DNA of 39,587 nucleotides from Saprospirales bacterium (lineage in GTDB: Bacteria; Bacteroidota; Bacteroidia; Chitinophagales; Saprospiraceae), in NCBI GenBank assembly GCA_007695145.1, contig REEI01000044.1, positions 1 through 39,587 on the forward strand. The letters are read 5' to 3'. Below, piece after piece: positions 1-8,924 of the stretch. Both the position numbers and the translations under genes were made by a program. Below the pieces are notes generated by a model that was not told the origin of the DNA, did no database searches, and saw only the letters and a list, made by a program, of their open reading frames with translations. Position 1 is the stretch's first letter. Each line of letters begins with the position of its first letter.

Positions 1-542
1 TTTTACATATATTTTCTCCTGATTTAGAATTATTTAACAAGTGCGAAACTTGAGTAATTAAGTAGAGTTTAATGCGCGGTGCACACACAAGTTTAAGAAT
101 AGAGAATTAAATTAAATAATTTAAACAAGTAATTCTTCCTTTCTTTTATTACTTATTTAACTATCAACAGCATCCATGTCTTTAGGTATTCTGGGAAGAA
201 AAAGCGAAGGTGAAATGCACTCCATAATTAATTCACCACACTAAAGTAAAGAATTGTAATTTTCGGAAAAATAAATATGATGAGTTTCAGACTCTCTAAT
301 ACAGTAAAAATAGCCGTTGATCTCAAAAGTAGTTTGTGCTCAAACCCATTAACCATTTCAATTGTCCTTTCCCACTACAAACCCATACTCTTCACACACT
401 CCTGTTTACAGGAGGCAACCATAAATGGCATGGTTAAAAAAAAGAAATACAACGGCGAGAGTCAACAGAACTGAACCCCGCCGATGGTTATATTCTGTGA
501 AAATAGCCCATTTTCTTAGGTTCATTCCTGTAGATGAACTTA
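1..542. other. AT-rich intergenic region, no supported gene
   Basis: I find no convincing gene in this stretch. One 65-codon open frame exists on the plus strand (277-474), but its translation has no recognisable motif and its composition looks like chance AT-rich DNA. The region lies downstream of mscL, which ends at 543 on the minus strand. The upstream flank lies outside the window, so an RNA gene or a regulatory region for a gene to the left cannot be excluded. Confidence 0.5.
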
Positions 543-959
543 TTAAGATTTCCTCAACAAGTCTCTGATTTCAGTCAACAGCTCCTCTGATGTTGGACCC
601 TTGGGTGCTTCCGGTGCAGGAGCTGCCGCTTCTTCCTTCTTCCGATTCATCCTGTTGAAACCTTTAATCACCATAAAAATCGCAAAAGCAATGATCAGAA
701 AATCAATGATTCTCTGAACAAATATACCGTAGCGAATCTCAACCGCAGCAATTTCTTCACCATTTGAAGTATGTGCCTCCTGCAGTGTTAGTGTGAGTTC
801 AGAAAAGTCTACTCCACCCAGCATCAAGCCTATGGGAGGCATAATTACATCGTTGACAAGTGAGGTGACAATTGCTCCGAAAGCAGCACCAATCACTACT
901 GCAACAGCGAGGTCCAATACATTTCCCCGCATTGCAAATTCCTTGAATTCCTTAAACAT
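543..959 (-). CDS. mscL: Large-conductance mechanosensitive channel MscL
   Basis: MscL is the inner-membrane homopentameric channel that opens under membrane tension and releases solutes during hypo-osmotic shock. At 138 residues it has the normal family length. The N-terminal amphipathic helix ([20 protein letters not shown]) is followed by pore helix TM1 (about residues 14-43, with the family pattern AVVIGAAFG and NDVIMPPIG), a periplasmic loop, TM2 (about 78-100) and a charged C-terminal helix (about 120-138) preceded by an Ala/Pro-rich linker. The start is the only sensible one, because MscL proteins begin directly with this helix. The gene lies downstream of aconitase on the same strand but behind a strong terminator, so it is probably transcribed on its own. 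I see no clear TAnnTTTG promoter box. Confidence 0.97.
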   Translation of the reverse strand: MFKEFKEFAMRGNVLDLAVAVVIGAAFGAIVTSLVNDVIMPPIGLMLGGVDFSELTLTLQEAHTSNGEEIAAVEIRYGIFVQRIIDFLIIAFAIFMVIKGFNRMNRKKEEAAAPAPEAPKGPTSEELLTEIRDLLRKS

Positions 960-1145
960 AGTTGAAGATTTTTTGAGAAATTTTTAAATTCGGAAGATGC
1001 CTGGTGTTTCAACATTGAGAATGCCCGGACACGGTCCTGATTTCAAAGTTAAAGATTTTTTCAATACCCTATCCATTTCTAATAAAAATCTGTTAATAAA
1101 ATTCAATCTATACATTTATGCAATATATAGTACTCTTTAATTCAA

Positions 1146-1178
1146 CAAAAAAGGCTCCTGACAACTCAGAAGCCTTTT
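1146..1178 (-). terminator. Rho-independent terminator downstream of aconitase
   Basis: A 12-bp stem (arms 1150-1161 and 1166-1177, one G-T wobble) closes a 4-nt loop. Read on the minus strand it is followed by a run of six T, 30 nt after the aconitase stop codon. The plus-strand reading also ends in a short T/A run, so the element may work weakly in both directions. It separates aconitase from mscL. Confidence 0.85.
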
Positions 1179-1207
1179 AAAAATAATTTGCCCAGCTCAT
1201 CAAAAAA

Positions 1208-3478
1208 TCATCCGGAGGCCAATTCCCTTCTGATTTTATTCAGGGCAGACCCGGACCGGACCCAATCTATTTGAGCTTGGTTATAAGTATGTTGCAATTC
1301 AAATCGGTCTTCAGTTCCATCGGCATGCTTTAAGGCCATGGTGAGGTTTTTGCCTGGAGACATTGAATCAAATCCGAGGATATCGATTTTGTCATCCTGA
1401 CGAATGAGTTCGTAATCATCCGGATTGACAAAAGTCAAAGCAAGCATTCCTTGCTTTTTGAGATTGGTCTCGTGGATACGAGCGAAGGACTTTACCACCA
1501 CCGCTTTTACTCCAAGATATCTCGGCTCCATTGCTGCGTGTTCTCTGGATGATCCCTCACCGTAATTCTCCTCTCCAAAAACAACTGTGGGTATTCCTGC
1601 CTTCTGATAAGCTCTTGCAGAATCGGGAACTGGCATGTACTCACCCGTTTCATAGTTGATGACAGAATTCATCTGATCGTTGAAGTAATTGATGGCCCCA
1701 ATGAAGCAGTTGTTCGAGATGTTTTCCAGGTGACCCCTGTATTTGAGCCAGGGTCCTGCCATAGAAATGTGATCCGTGGTACACTTCCCTTTGGTTTTAA
1801 TCAATATTCGCATATTTAGTAGCTCATCCTGCGTAATGGGGGTAAATGGATCGAGCAATTGCAGTCGATTGGATTGAGGGTCAACAACAACCTGTACATT
1901 ACTGCCGTCTTTGGCAGGTTCCTGATAGCCTGGATCTTCAACATCAAATCCGTTTACAGGTAGCTCTACTCCCGTAGGAGGCTCTAACCTAACCTCTTCT
2001 CCATCTTCATTGAGCAGGGTATCAGTGAGCGGATTAAATAGGAGATTCCCGGCTATTGCCATAGCTGTGGTGATCTCAGGAGAGGCGACAAAAGCATGTG
2101 TAGCTGCATTCCCATCATTTCTCTTGGAGAAGTTTCGATTGAATGAGGTGATGATCGAGTTCTTTCTATTGGGATCATCAGTATGTCTGGCCCATTGTCC
2201 AATACAGGGCCCACAAGCATTGGCGAGAACCACTCCACCCATCTTTTCAAAATCCTCCAGAAGTCCATCTCTCTCAACTGTAAAGCGGATCAATTCAGAT
2301 CCGGGAGTAACTGTAAACTCTGATTTGACCTTCAGGTTTTTTTTCACCGCCTGCCGAGCTACCGAAGCAGCTCTGGTCAAGTCCTCATAAGAGGAGTTGG
2401 TACAGGATCCAATCAGACCCACTTCAAGTTTTTCGGGATAATTATTTTCCTTTACAGCTCTGGCAAATTCTGAAATAGGTCTTGCCAGATCGGGAGTGTA
2501 GGGCCCGTTGATATGCGGCTCCAAGGTTGACAAATCGATTTCAATTACCCGATCAAAGTACTTCTCAGGATTGGAATAGCACTCATCATCTCCGGTCAAA
2601 TGTTGTCTCACCGCATCTGCAAGATCAGCTACCTCTGCTCTTTGGGTAGCCCTTAGATAGCGCGACATGGAATCATCATATCCGAAGGTTGAGGTGGTGG
2701 CACCAATTTCAGCGCCCATGTTGCAAATGGTTCCCTTACCGGTGCACGAGAGAGTTTGAGCCCCGTCACCAAAATATTCAACTATGGCACCGGTACCGCC
2801 TTTCACAGTAAGTATGCCGGCCACTTTGAGAATGACATCTTTGGGAGAAGTCCAACCCGACATTTTTCCGGTCAGTTTCACTCCAATGAGTTTGGGCATT
2901 TTTAACTCCCACGGCATACCGCTCATTACGTCTACTGCATCAGCACCGCCCACTCCAATAGCCACCATCCCCAATCCGCCTGCATTGGGTGTATGAGAAT
3001 CAGTTCCAATCATCATCCCACCGGGAAATGCATAATTCTCCAGCACTATCTGGTGAATAATACCGGCACCAGGCTTCCAAAAGCCGATCCCATATTTATT
3101 GGAAACGCTGGCCAGGAAATCAAATACTTCAGAGTTGTTTTGAAGCGAAGACCTCAAATCTTCTTCGGCTCCTGACTCAGCCAAAATGAGGTGATCGCAA
3201 TGTACCGTTGAAGGTACAGCTACTTTATCCCTACCGGCCATCATAAACTGAAGCAGAGCCATCTGTGCAGTGGCATCCTGCATAGCTACCCGGTCTGGTG
3301 CAAAAAATACATAGTCCCCTGCTCTTTTAAAATCCCTTAAAGGCGATTCAGGATGAACGTGCGTGAATAGAATTTTTTCCGTCAATGTGAGAGGACGGTT
3401 AATGGTTTTCCTGACTGCTGCGAGCTTATTATCCAGAGAATGATAAAAATCCCTGATCATTTGAATATCGAATGGCAT
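1208..3478 (-). CDS. acn: Aconitate hydratase (mitochondrial-type aconitase)
   Basis: This enzyme isomerises citrate to isocitrate through cis-aconitate in the TCA cycle, using a [4Fe-4S] cluster. The 756 residues match the compact mitochondrial-type aconitase found in Bacteroidota rather than the roughly 890-residue AcnA. The three cluster cysteines are visible: C359 in GSCTNSS, and C422 and C425 in [10 protein letters not shown]. Their spacing is almost the same as in mitochondrial aconitase. The substrate-binding stretch [15 protein letters not shown] (about residues 157-171) and the C-terminal swivel-domain motif [15 protein letters not shown] are intact. A TAAATTTG box (minus strand, 3511-3518) lies 33 nt upstream of the start codon. 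A strong terminator follows the gene, so it is likely monocistronic. It does not form an operon with the other TCA gene here, fumC at 15.7 kb. Confidence 0.97.
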   Translation of the reverse strand: MPFDIQMIRDFYHSLDNKLAAVRKTINRPLTLTEKILFTHVHPESPLRDFKRAGDYVFFAPDRVAMQDATAQMALLQFMMAGRDKVAVPSTVHCDHLILAESGAEEDLRSSLQNNSEVFDFLASVSNKYGIGFWKPGAGIIHQIVLENYAFPGGMMIGTDSHTPNAGGLGMVAIGVGGADAVDVMSGMPWELKMPKLIGVKLTGKMSGWTSPKDVILKVAGILTVKGGTGAIVEYFGDGAQTLSCTGKGTICNMGAEIGATTSTFGYDDSMSRYLRATQRAEVADLADAVRQHLTGDDECYSNPEKYFDRVIEIDLSTLEPHINGPYTPDLARPISEFARAVKENNYPEKLEVGLIGSCTNSSYEDLTRAASVARQAVKKNLKVKSEFTVTPGSELIRFTVERDGLLEDFEKMGGVVLANACGPCIGQWARHTDDPNRKNSIITSFNRNFSKRNDGNAATHAFVASPEITTAMAIAGNLLFNPLTDTLLNEDGEEVRLEPPTGVELPVNGFDVEDPGYQEPAKDGSNVQVVVDPQSNRLQLLDPFTPITQDELLNMRILIKTKGKCTTDHISMAGPWLKYRGHLENISNNCFIGAINYFNDQMNSVINYETGEYMPVPDSARAYQKAGIPTVVFGEENYGEGSSREHAAMEPRYLGVKAVVVKSFARIHETNLKKQGMLALTFVNPDDYELIRQDDKIDILGFDSMSPGKNLTMALKHADGTEDRFELQHTYNQAQIDWVRSGSALNKIRRELASG

Positions 3479-3510
3479 CTTGTCAAAATTTTGTGATTAA
3501 AAAAGAGCGG

Positions 3511-3518
3511 CAAATTTA
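3511..3518 (-). promoter_or_regulatory. Candidate -7 box for aconitase
   Basis: Read on the minus strand the sequence is TAAATTTG, an exact match to the Bacteroidota -7 consensus TAnnTTTG, 33 nt upstream of the aconitase start codon. No good TTTG -33 element lies 17-21 nt further upstream, so the promoter is only half supported. Confidence 0.4.
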
Positions 3519-3802
3519 CCGAATTATATCAACCTAACCGCGATTTCTGACTTACGTTCACAAAAAAAGTAGTTTGTTTTCCCAAAGTCTGCCTTCCAAT
3601 GAATTTAACTTTCAAACTACCACAACTGCAAATAACTCAAGCCAGGCAGTAATCCCTTAATCGAGCCCCCTTCAGAAACAAGTCAAACACTCTGCAACTC
3701 AGTTACCACTTCACATCATTGACCTTTCCATATGATTAACAAATGAATTCGCAGAATTAACAGACCGCCAGCGTTTGATACTTTATTTGAAAATACTTAC
3801 TC

Positions 3803-3818
3803 TGGCATTATTTTAGCA
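3803..3818 (+). promoter_or_regulatory. Possible sigma-54 (RpoN) promoter for the AsmA-like gene
   Basis: The sequence TGGCATTATTTTAGCA matches TGGCACGnnnnTTGCW at 9 of 12 fixed positions and keeps both near-invariant dinucleotides (GG at -24, GC at -12) with correct spacing. The predicted start is near 3830, 29 nt before the ATG at 3859. The match could be chance in AT-rich DNA. The rest of the 380-nt gap between the divergent aconitase and AsmA-like genes shows no gene. Confidence 0.35.
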
Positions 3819-3858
3819 TGAAAGAGTATGAATAAGTCCCGGTAAGCCGGATTAAATT

Positions 3859-6414
3859 ATGGTCGCAAAATTACTCAAAGACGGAATTGTAATACTTGTT
3901 GGAGCTTTTGCTGCAGCGTTACTGTTCTTGAGTTTACTGGTTTTTTTGAGAAGCGACCGAATAAAGGAGGCCGTAGCCGAGGCAGTGAATTCTTCCATTG
4001 AAACGAGGTTTACCTACCGCGACTTCTCTCTTTCGATTATCAGCACCTTCCCGGAAATAAGGGCCAGTCTCAAGGAAGTGCATCTGACAGGTGTGGGAGG
4101 CCTTCCCTTTATTTACACAGAAGAACTCGACATACGATTGGATTTGCGGTCGGCATTCAAATCTGAATTAGACATCCGCTCGGTAAATCTCCGCGGAGGG
4201 GCCATCTATTTTATTGATAAAGAGGGAGGAGAGCCAAATTACAATGTTTTCGTACAATCCGATCAAAGTTCTTCCAATAAATTCTCGCTGAATGTCTTGT
4301 TTCGAAAATTGAGCCTGAGGGACATGTTGATCATTACAGACCTGGAAAGTAGCGGTAGTCGGCAGAAAAAATACATTCCCTCTATGCTATTAACCGGCAA
4401 GCTTTCAAATCAATCACTTCACATCAATCTGGACGGAGGCATAGTGACGGATTTCATAGATGTAAACGATCTGAGACTTCTGGAAAATAAGGAGATCAAC
4501 CTGGACGGTTCACTCGTTTACGAACTTGAAAAAAAACTCTTTAGATTCAATGAATTGAATTGGAAAATAAAAAAGCTGCAAGGGGTTTTGGATGGATATT
4601 TTTCAACTATTGACAATAGTTGGAAGGTCGATGGAAAAATAGTACCCTCCCCCGTCTCTGACCTCATCTCCTTAATACCTGTGAAGGGAAAATGGGACAA
4701 AAGAGTGGTGTTGAGTAAAGGGTTGGTATCGGGCAGTTTTATGGCTGAAGGCGATGCTACTGTTGCTGGTGGGAGCTCTTTTTCTTTAAGCGCAATTGTT
4801 AAGGATGGAAACTTTTATTTTCCCTTGGAGAATATTGAGCTGCAATCAGTAAATGGTGCCTTAGATATGAAGAGACCTTCCACCGGACCAATGACCTTGA
4901 GATTGCATGACTTTAAAGGACATTCGGGTCAGAGTTCGTTCAATTTAAATGGAACAGTAACTGATTCTGACAAGAGATACTTTGACCTGCAGTTTAGTGG
5001 AGTATTGCAGTCCGATGAATTAAATGCCACTTTGACAAATCGCTTTCCTGTCATTCACAAGACCGGATTCATTGACCTTCATGGCCTTCACTTGCTGGGA
5101 TCGATTGGAGAAACCGGTGATTTTTCAATAAATAGTCTTTCCGGAGAATTGAGTTTCAACGGTAATGAGTTTGAGCTGTACGAAGAAAACTTCCACATCA
5201 AAAGCGGATCATTGAAAATAGAGGACGGAGGAGAGTGGTTGATTGCTGATCTGGAAATGATGGGCCTTGGCTCGGCCATCAATGCTGAGGGAAAGGCTAC
5301 CGCATCAAATATTTTAGAAACCTCTCAATCCTGGTTTAATGCGGATCAGCCAATTAGTATAGCTCTAAGTGCAGATCGCATTCACCTGGGGGATTGGTTG
5401 GCATTTTTTGAAAATTTTAGTCGCGATAAAGACACCCAAATCCGAGCTAGCATCCAAAAAACCCCAGGATCTAAAAGTGACTGGGCCTTGAGCATTCAAT
5501 TTTATTGCGGTGATCTCTTCTATGAGTCGGCTGAGGTCAAGGAGTTAAATGGTTTCCTCTACAGTCAATCTGGCAATGGATTATTTAGTGCTGCTGGTCT
5601 GCATGCGGGGGGTATGGTCGAAATGGATGGCCATTTTTCCACCTTGAGCAATGCAGGCCGGGATTTAAGTTTGCGGTTGAGTGCAAACGGCCTCTCCATT
5701 TTCAGCTTGATGAGTCAATGGGACAACTTCAAGCAAGAGGTAGTAAAATCCGAACACCTCAGTGGAAAATTACAGGGCCATATGAAAGCTCTTCTTAAAT
5801 GGAGCTCCGAAGGAGAATTCAAAAGGGAGTTTTCAGAGGTGATTGCAGCCGTGGAGATAGACAGTGGCAGACTGAGAGATTTTCCGCTTCTGCAGGGCTT
5901 TTCACGCTATATCAATGAGGAGGAACTCAGTGATATCGTTTTCGAAAAACTATCCAATGTAATCTGGATGCGGGATGGTGCTGTATTTATACCTGAACTC
6001 TTTATCAAAAATAACGCCCTAAATTTAAGTGTTTCGGGTGCACACACCTTAGATCAGGATTTCAGATACGGTATACGCCTGAATGCAGGAGAGTACCTCG
6101 CTGAACGCCTTTTTAGAAGAAGCCGAAATTCGGGGGTCGCTGCCAATTCAAGAGGAGGTTTACTGATGCTTAACTATCTGTTGGAGGGAAGTCCGGATGC
6201 CTTTAATTATCGAACTTCAAATGCAGCAGTAGGCTCGATTTTCAGACAGACGAACCAATTGAAAGACCGGGCCATTGAATCTCTTTTAGAGTCATTTGAT
6301 GCTCTGCCTTTTTTCCAGCTTGAAACCACAAATGACATCATCCCTGAATTCCCTTTTCAATCCTATGAACATGAAGATTATGAATACATACGAGGTTTTC
6401 ACCCGGGCACTTGA
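3859..6414 (+). CDS. AsmA-like envelope protein
   Basis: This is an 851-residue membrane-anchored protein of the AsmA/TamB-like superfamily (repeating beta-groove proteins), whose members sit in the inner membrane, span the periplasm and are linked to phospholipid transport or outer-membrane biogenesis. Residues about 8-30 form one N-terminal membrane anchor (GIVILVGAFAAALLFLSLLV). Next comes the typical AsmA N-terminal pattern: a segment about tensing sites such as FTYRDFSLSIISTFPEIRAS and a VHLTGVGG strand, then long runs of alternating beta-strands with G-x-h-x patterns. A typical AsmA C-terminal region follows at about 640-790 (RLRDFPLLQGFSRYINEE, then VFEKLSNVIWMRDGAVFIP and LNLSVSGAHTLDQDFRYGIR). 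The 851-aa length is ordinary for Bacteroidota AsmA-like proteins. The GCS/CBS gene follows 160 nt downstream. Function beyond the family is inferred. Confidence 0.85.
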   Translation: MVAKLLKDGIVILVGAFAAALLFLSLLVFLRSDRIKEAVAEAVNSSIETRFTYRDFSLSIISTFPEIRASLKEVHLTGVGGLPFIYTEELDIRLDLRSAFKSELDIRSVNLRGGAIYFIDKEGGEPNYNVFVQSDQSSSNKFSLNVLFRKLSLRDMLIITDLESSGSRQKKYIPSMLLTGKLSNQSLHINLDGGIVTDFIDVNDLRLLENKEINLDGSLVYELEKKLFRFNELNWKIKKLQGVLDGYFSTIDNSWKVDGKIVPSPVSDLISLIPVKGKWDKRVVLSKGLVSGSFMAEGDATVAGGSSFSLSAIVKDGNFYFPLENIELQSVNGALDMKRPSTGPMTLRLHDFKGHSGQSSFNLNGTVTDSDKRYFDLQFSGVLQSDELNATLTNRFPVIHKTGFIDLHGLHLLGSIGETGDFSINSLSGELSFNGNEFELYEENFHIKSGSLKIEDGGEWLIADLEMMGLGSAINAEGKATASNILETSQSWFNADQPISIALSADRIHLGDWLAFFENFSRDKDTQIRASIQKTPGSKSDWALSIQFYCGDLFYESAEVKELNGFLYSQSGNGLFSAAGLHAGGMVEMDGHFSTLSNAGRDLSLRLSANGLSIFSLMSQWDNFKQEVVKSEHLSGKLQGHMKALLKWSSEGEFKREFSEVIAAVEIDSGRLRDFPLLQGFSRYINEEELSDIVFEKLSNVIWMRDGAVFIPELFIKNNALNLSVSGAHTLDQDFRYGIRLNAGEYLAERLFRRSRNSGVAANSRGGLLMLNYLLEGSPDAFNYRTSNAAVGSIFRQTNQLKDRAIESLLESFDALPFFQLETTNDIIPEFPFQSYEHEDYEYIRGFHPGT

Positions 6415-6574
6415 TTGGTTTCAAGACAGGTACAACTGCTTTATTGAGCGTTCTCAACCAACTGTAATAATAAACCCCCGGACAACTTCAGCCTAAAATC
6501 GGCAGAAAAATTAACAGGAAATCCAAAAGGTCTGTATATTTCGGCCTATTAATTAATTAGGGAAAAAAAGTGCC

Positions 6575-8503
6575 ATGGGAGAACAAAAAGTATCGCTGCT
6601 AAAAGGGGCCCGAAAGCTTCAGAGGTTTACGAGAAATCTTATCAATGACGTGGAGGCCCTCGACCAGATGATTCAAAACAATATGTTTGAAGATGATATC
6701 GTGAGAATCGGAGCAGAGCAGGAAATGTGTATTGTAGATAAAACCACCTTCAAGCCCCTTCCCAGAAACCTGGATATTTTAAATATGTTGGGAGATGTGG
6801 ATTTTGCCGAAACAGAACTGGCGAAATTCAATTTGGAAATCAACCTCTCTCCATTAGAGTTCACAGGGGATTGTTTTTCCAAAATGGAAGCTGAAACCAG
6901 GGAGCGTATTTTGTATATTCAGAAGTATGCCGATAAAATCGACGCACAGATTATATTGACCGGCATACTTCCCACACTGAGGAAGCACCATTTGGAAATG
7001 AGTAACCTGACTCCTTTGAAGCGATATAAGGCGCTAATGGATGCGATCAATGCCCAGTTGCTCAAAGATGCCTATGAATTAAAACTCACTGGCATTGATG
7101 AGCTCAACATCAAGCACAATTCGCCCATGCTGGAAGCCTGCAACACCAGCTTTCAGGTTCACCTGCAAGTCAATCCCTCCAATTTTGTCCAGCTTTACAA
7201 TATCGCTCAGGTGATCACTGCCCCTGTCATGGCCGTGTCGGCCAATTCTCCCATTGTATTTGGCAAACGACTTTGGCACGAGAGCAGAATAGCGCTGTTT
7301 CAGCAATCATTAGATACCCGCTCCAGTAATGAGCATCTGCGCGAGCGAAGCGCCAGAGTTTATTTTGGTAACGATTGGATCAGGGAGTCCATACTCGATA
7401 TTTACAAGGAAGATATTTCGAGATTCAGGGTTTTGATCAGCGGCGACCAGGAAGAAGATGCCCTCCAAATGCTGAAAGACGGTAAGATTCCAAAATTGAG
7501 GGCATTGCAGGTTCACAATTCAACCGTATACCGATGGAACCGTCCCTGCTACGGGATCAGCCCCAATGGCAAGCCCCACCTCAGAATTGAAAACAGGGTG
7601 TTGCCGGCCGGTCCGACCATTATAGATGAAATAGCTAATTCAGCCCTTTGGCTGGGCAGCATTATCGACTATGCCGAAAATTTTGAAGACATCACGCAAT
7701 TTATAACATTCCCCGAGGCCAGAGACAATTTTATAAAGGCAGCCAGATATGGAATAGATACCAAATTTACCTGGCTCAACGACCAAAAAATTTCGGCTGT
7801 AGACCTCGTCAGAGAGGAAGTAATTCCAAGGGCCAAAAATGGCTTGCGAAAAATGAAGGTCAAAGAGGAGGATATTGATCGGTACCTGGGAATTATTGAG
7901 AAACGCATGGAAAAACACACCACAGGCGCAAGATGGATGCTAAGGGCTTACAACGATTTGATTGAAAAAATTCCAAGAGATGAGGCAGTGAGTGTATTGA
8001 CCTCTTCCATTATCAGAAATCAGAGTCAATCACTGCCAGTGCATGAATGGAGTTCCCCGGATGCAAGAGACTTAAAAATTTACAAACCGTCACGTATTAA
8101 GGTAGATGAGTTTATGACCACTGATCTCTTCACTGTCCAAAAAGATGACCCGGTGGACCTGGTAGCAGAAATGATGAACTGGAGAAAAATCAGATACTTG
8201 CCTGTGGAAAACAGCAAAGGTGAATTAGAGGGACTTATCACCTTGAGGATTATACTACGTCATTTTTTAAAAATGAGAAAACTCAAGAGCAACAGAAGTG
8301 CCACGGTGGCCGAATTGATGCTTACAGATCTCTCCACCGTAAAGCCATCGGATTCCATCTTTCACGCCATGCGACTTATGAACGAAAACAAGTTTGGCTG
8401 CTTGCCTGTAGTAGATGAAAAGGAACTGGTGGGTATTTTGACTGAACAAGATTTTTTGCGGATATCCGGACGATTGATTGAACGACTGGAGGACGACGAT
8501 TGA
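6575..8503 (+). CDS. GCS2-family carboxylate-amine ligase fused to a CBS-domain pair
   Basis: Residues 1 to about 490 resemble the glutamate-cysteine ligase family 2 (GCS2/YbdK/EgtA-like) fold. The N-terminal GAEQEMCIVD stretch is the counterpart of the family's G-x-E-x-E nucleotide/metal site. Further family-like blocks are FNLEINLSPLEF, a stretch around NTSFQVHLQVNPSNF, and RIENRVLPAGPTIIDEIAN. Residues about 508-640 are two CBS motifs (EFMTTDLFTVQKDDPV and ELMLTDLSTVKPSDSI, each followed by a LPV(V/E) strand), which usually bind adenine nucleotides and regulate an attached enzyme. The product may be a gamma-glutamyl or other amide-linked compound, but the substrate cannot be read from the sequence. 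The ATG at 6575 fits the family N-terminus. A TATATTTC sequence at about 6536 is one base from the -7 consensus. The protein is soluble, with no signal peptide. Confidence 0.85.
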   Translation: MGEQKVSLLKGARKLQRFTRNLINDVEALDQMIQNNMFEDDIVRIGAEQEMCIVDKTTFKPLPRNLDILNMLGDVDFAETELAKFNLEINLSPLEFTGDCFSKMEAETRERILYIQKYADKIDAQIILTGILPTLRKHHLEMSNLTPLKRYKALMDAINAQLLKDAYELKLTGIDELNIKHNSPMLEACNTSFQVHLQVNPSNFVQLYNIAQVITAPVMAVSANSPIVFGKRLWHESRIALFQQSLDTRSSNEHLRERSARVYFGNDWIRESILDIYKEDISRFRVLISGDQEEDALQMLKDGKIPKLRALQVHNSTVYRWNRPCYGISPNGKPHLRIENRVLPAGPTIIDEIANSALWLGSIIDYAENFEDITQFITFPEARDNFIKAARYGIDTKFTWLNDQKISAVDLVREEVIPRAKNGLRKMKVKEEDIDRYLGIIEKRMEKHTTGARWMLRAYNDLIEKIPRDEAVSVLTSSIIRNQSQSLPVHEWSSPDARDLKIYKPSRIKVDEFMTTDLFTVQKDDPVDLVAEMMNWRKIRYLPVENSKGELEGLITLRIILRHFLKMRKLKSNRSATVAELMLTDLSTVKPSDSIFHAMRLMNENKFGCLPVVDEKELVGILTEQDFLRISGRLIERLEDDD

Positions 8504-8672
8504 ATTAATACTCATTTAAGGTAAAAAGACCTTTGGTATTTCCCAAGGTTAACTTACAAAAGGCTCTTATGAAATATTAGCCATTGAACCTTTGATTTGC
8601 ATAGCTACAAATTCCTTGTTGGCATTATTAATTTTATCGTATTTAACGGCTTCTTCTTACTTAATGTCTGGA

Positions 8673-8708
8673 TGCTTCGACAGGCAAAGCAGAAGTGCTT
8701 CGGCAGAC
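8673..8708. repeat. Two short direct copies of a TGCTTCGRCAGRC unit
   Basis: TGCTTCGACAGGC (8673-8685) and TGCTTCGGCAGAC (8696-8708) are direct copies differing at two positions. Sequences of the type CTTCGACAGGC recur as interspersed intergenic repeats in many bacteria, including Bacteroidota. The surrounding 8504-8810 has no gene I can support; an 84-codon minus-strand frame across it looks like read-through of the repeat. Probably a decayed copy of an interspersed repeat. Confidence 0.35.
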
Positions 8709-8810
8709 TATTGGTAACCGAGGCTACGCCCCAGGGAGGAAATCTTTTCAAGCCCACATTTCTATTGCCATCTGGCCTCTCATGACGTAACCCCCGTGAA
8801 TAATCGGGGC

Positions 8811-8853
8811 CAAAAAAAGAGCTGCCGAAAAAGTCATTACTCTCCGGCAGCTC
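8811..8853 (-). terminator. Rho-independent terminator of the serine hydrolase gene
   Basis: A perfect 9-bp GC-rich inverted repeat (arms 8819-8827 and 8845-8853) is followed, on the minus strand, by a run of seven T. It lies 71 nt after the stop codon of the beta-lactamase-like gene and faces the converging GCS/CBS gene. Confidence 0.88.
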
Positions 8854-8924
8854 AGGCATTAGCCAAAATAGTCAACTTATGAAACCGTCTGTAACGGAAG
8901 TCTTTAGGGTCTACTCATTTTTTT

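Noticed and set aside
277-474. 65-codon plus-strand open frame
   Set aside because: No motif, AT-rich random composition and no supporting context; treated as chance.
2010-2390. 126-codon plus-strand frame opposite aconitase
   Set aside because: Antisense shadow of a highly conserved gene; no independent support.
8605-8859. 84-codon minus-strand open frame with Cys and Pro residues
   Set aside because: It runs across the repeat-like units and the terminator of the serine hydrolase gene; such frames in repeats are usually spurious.
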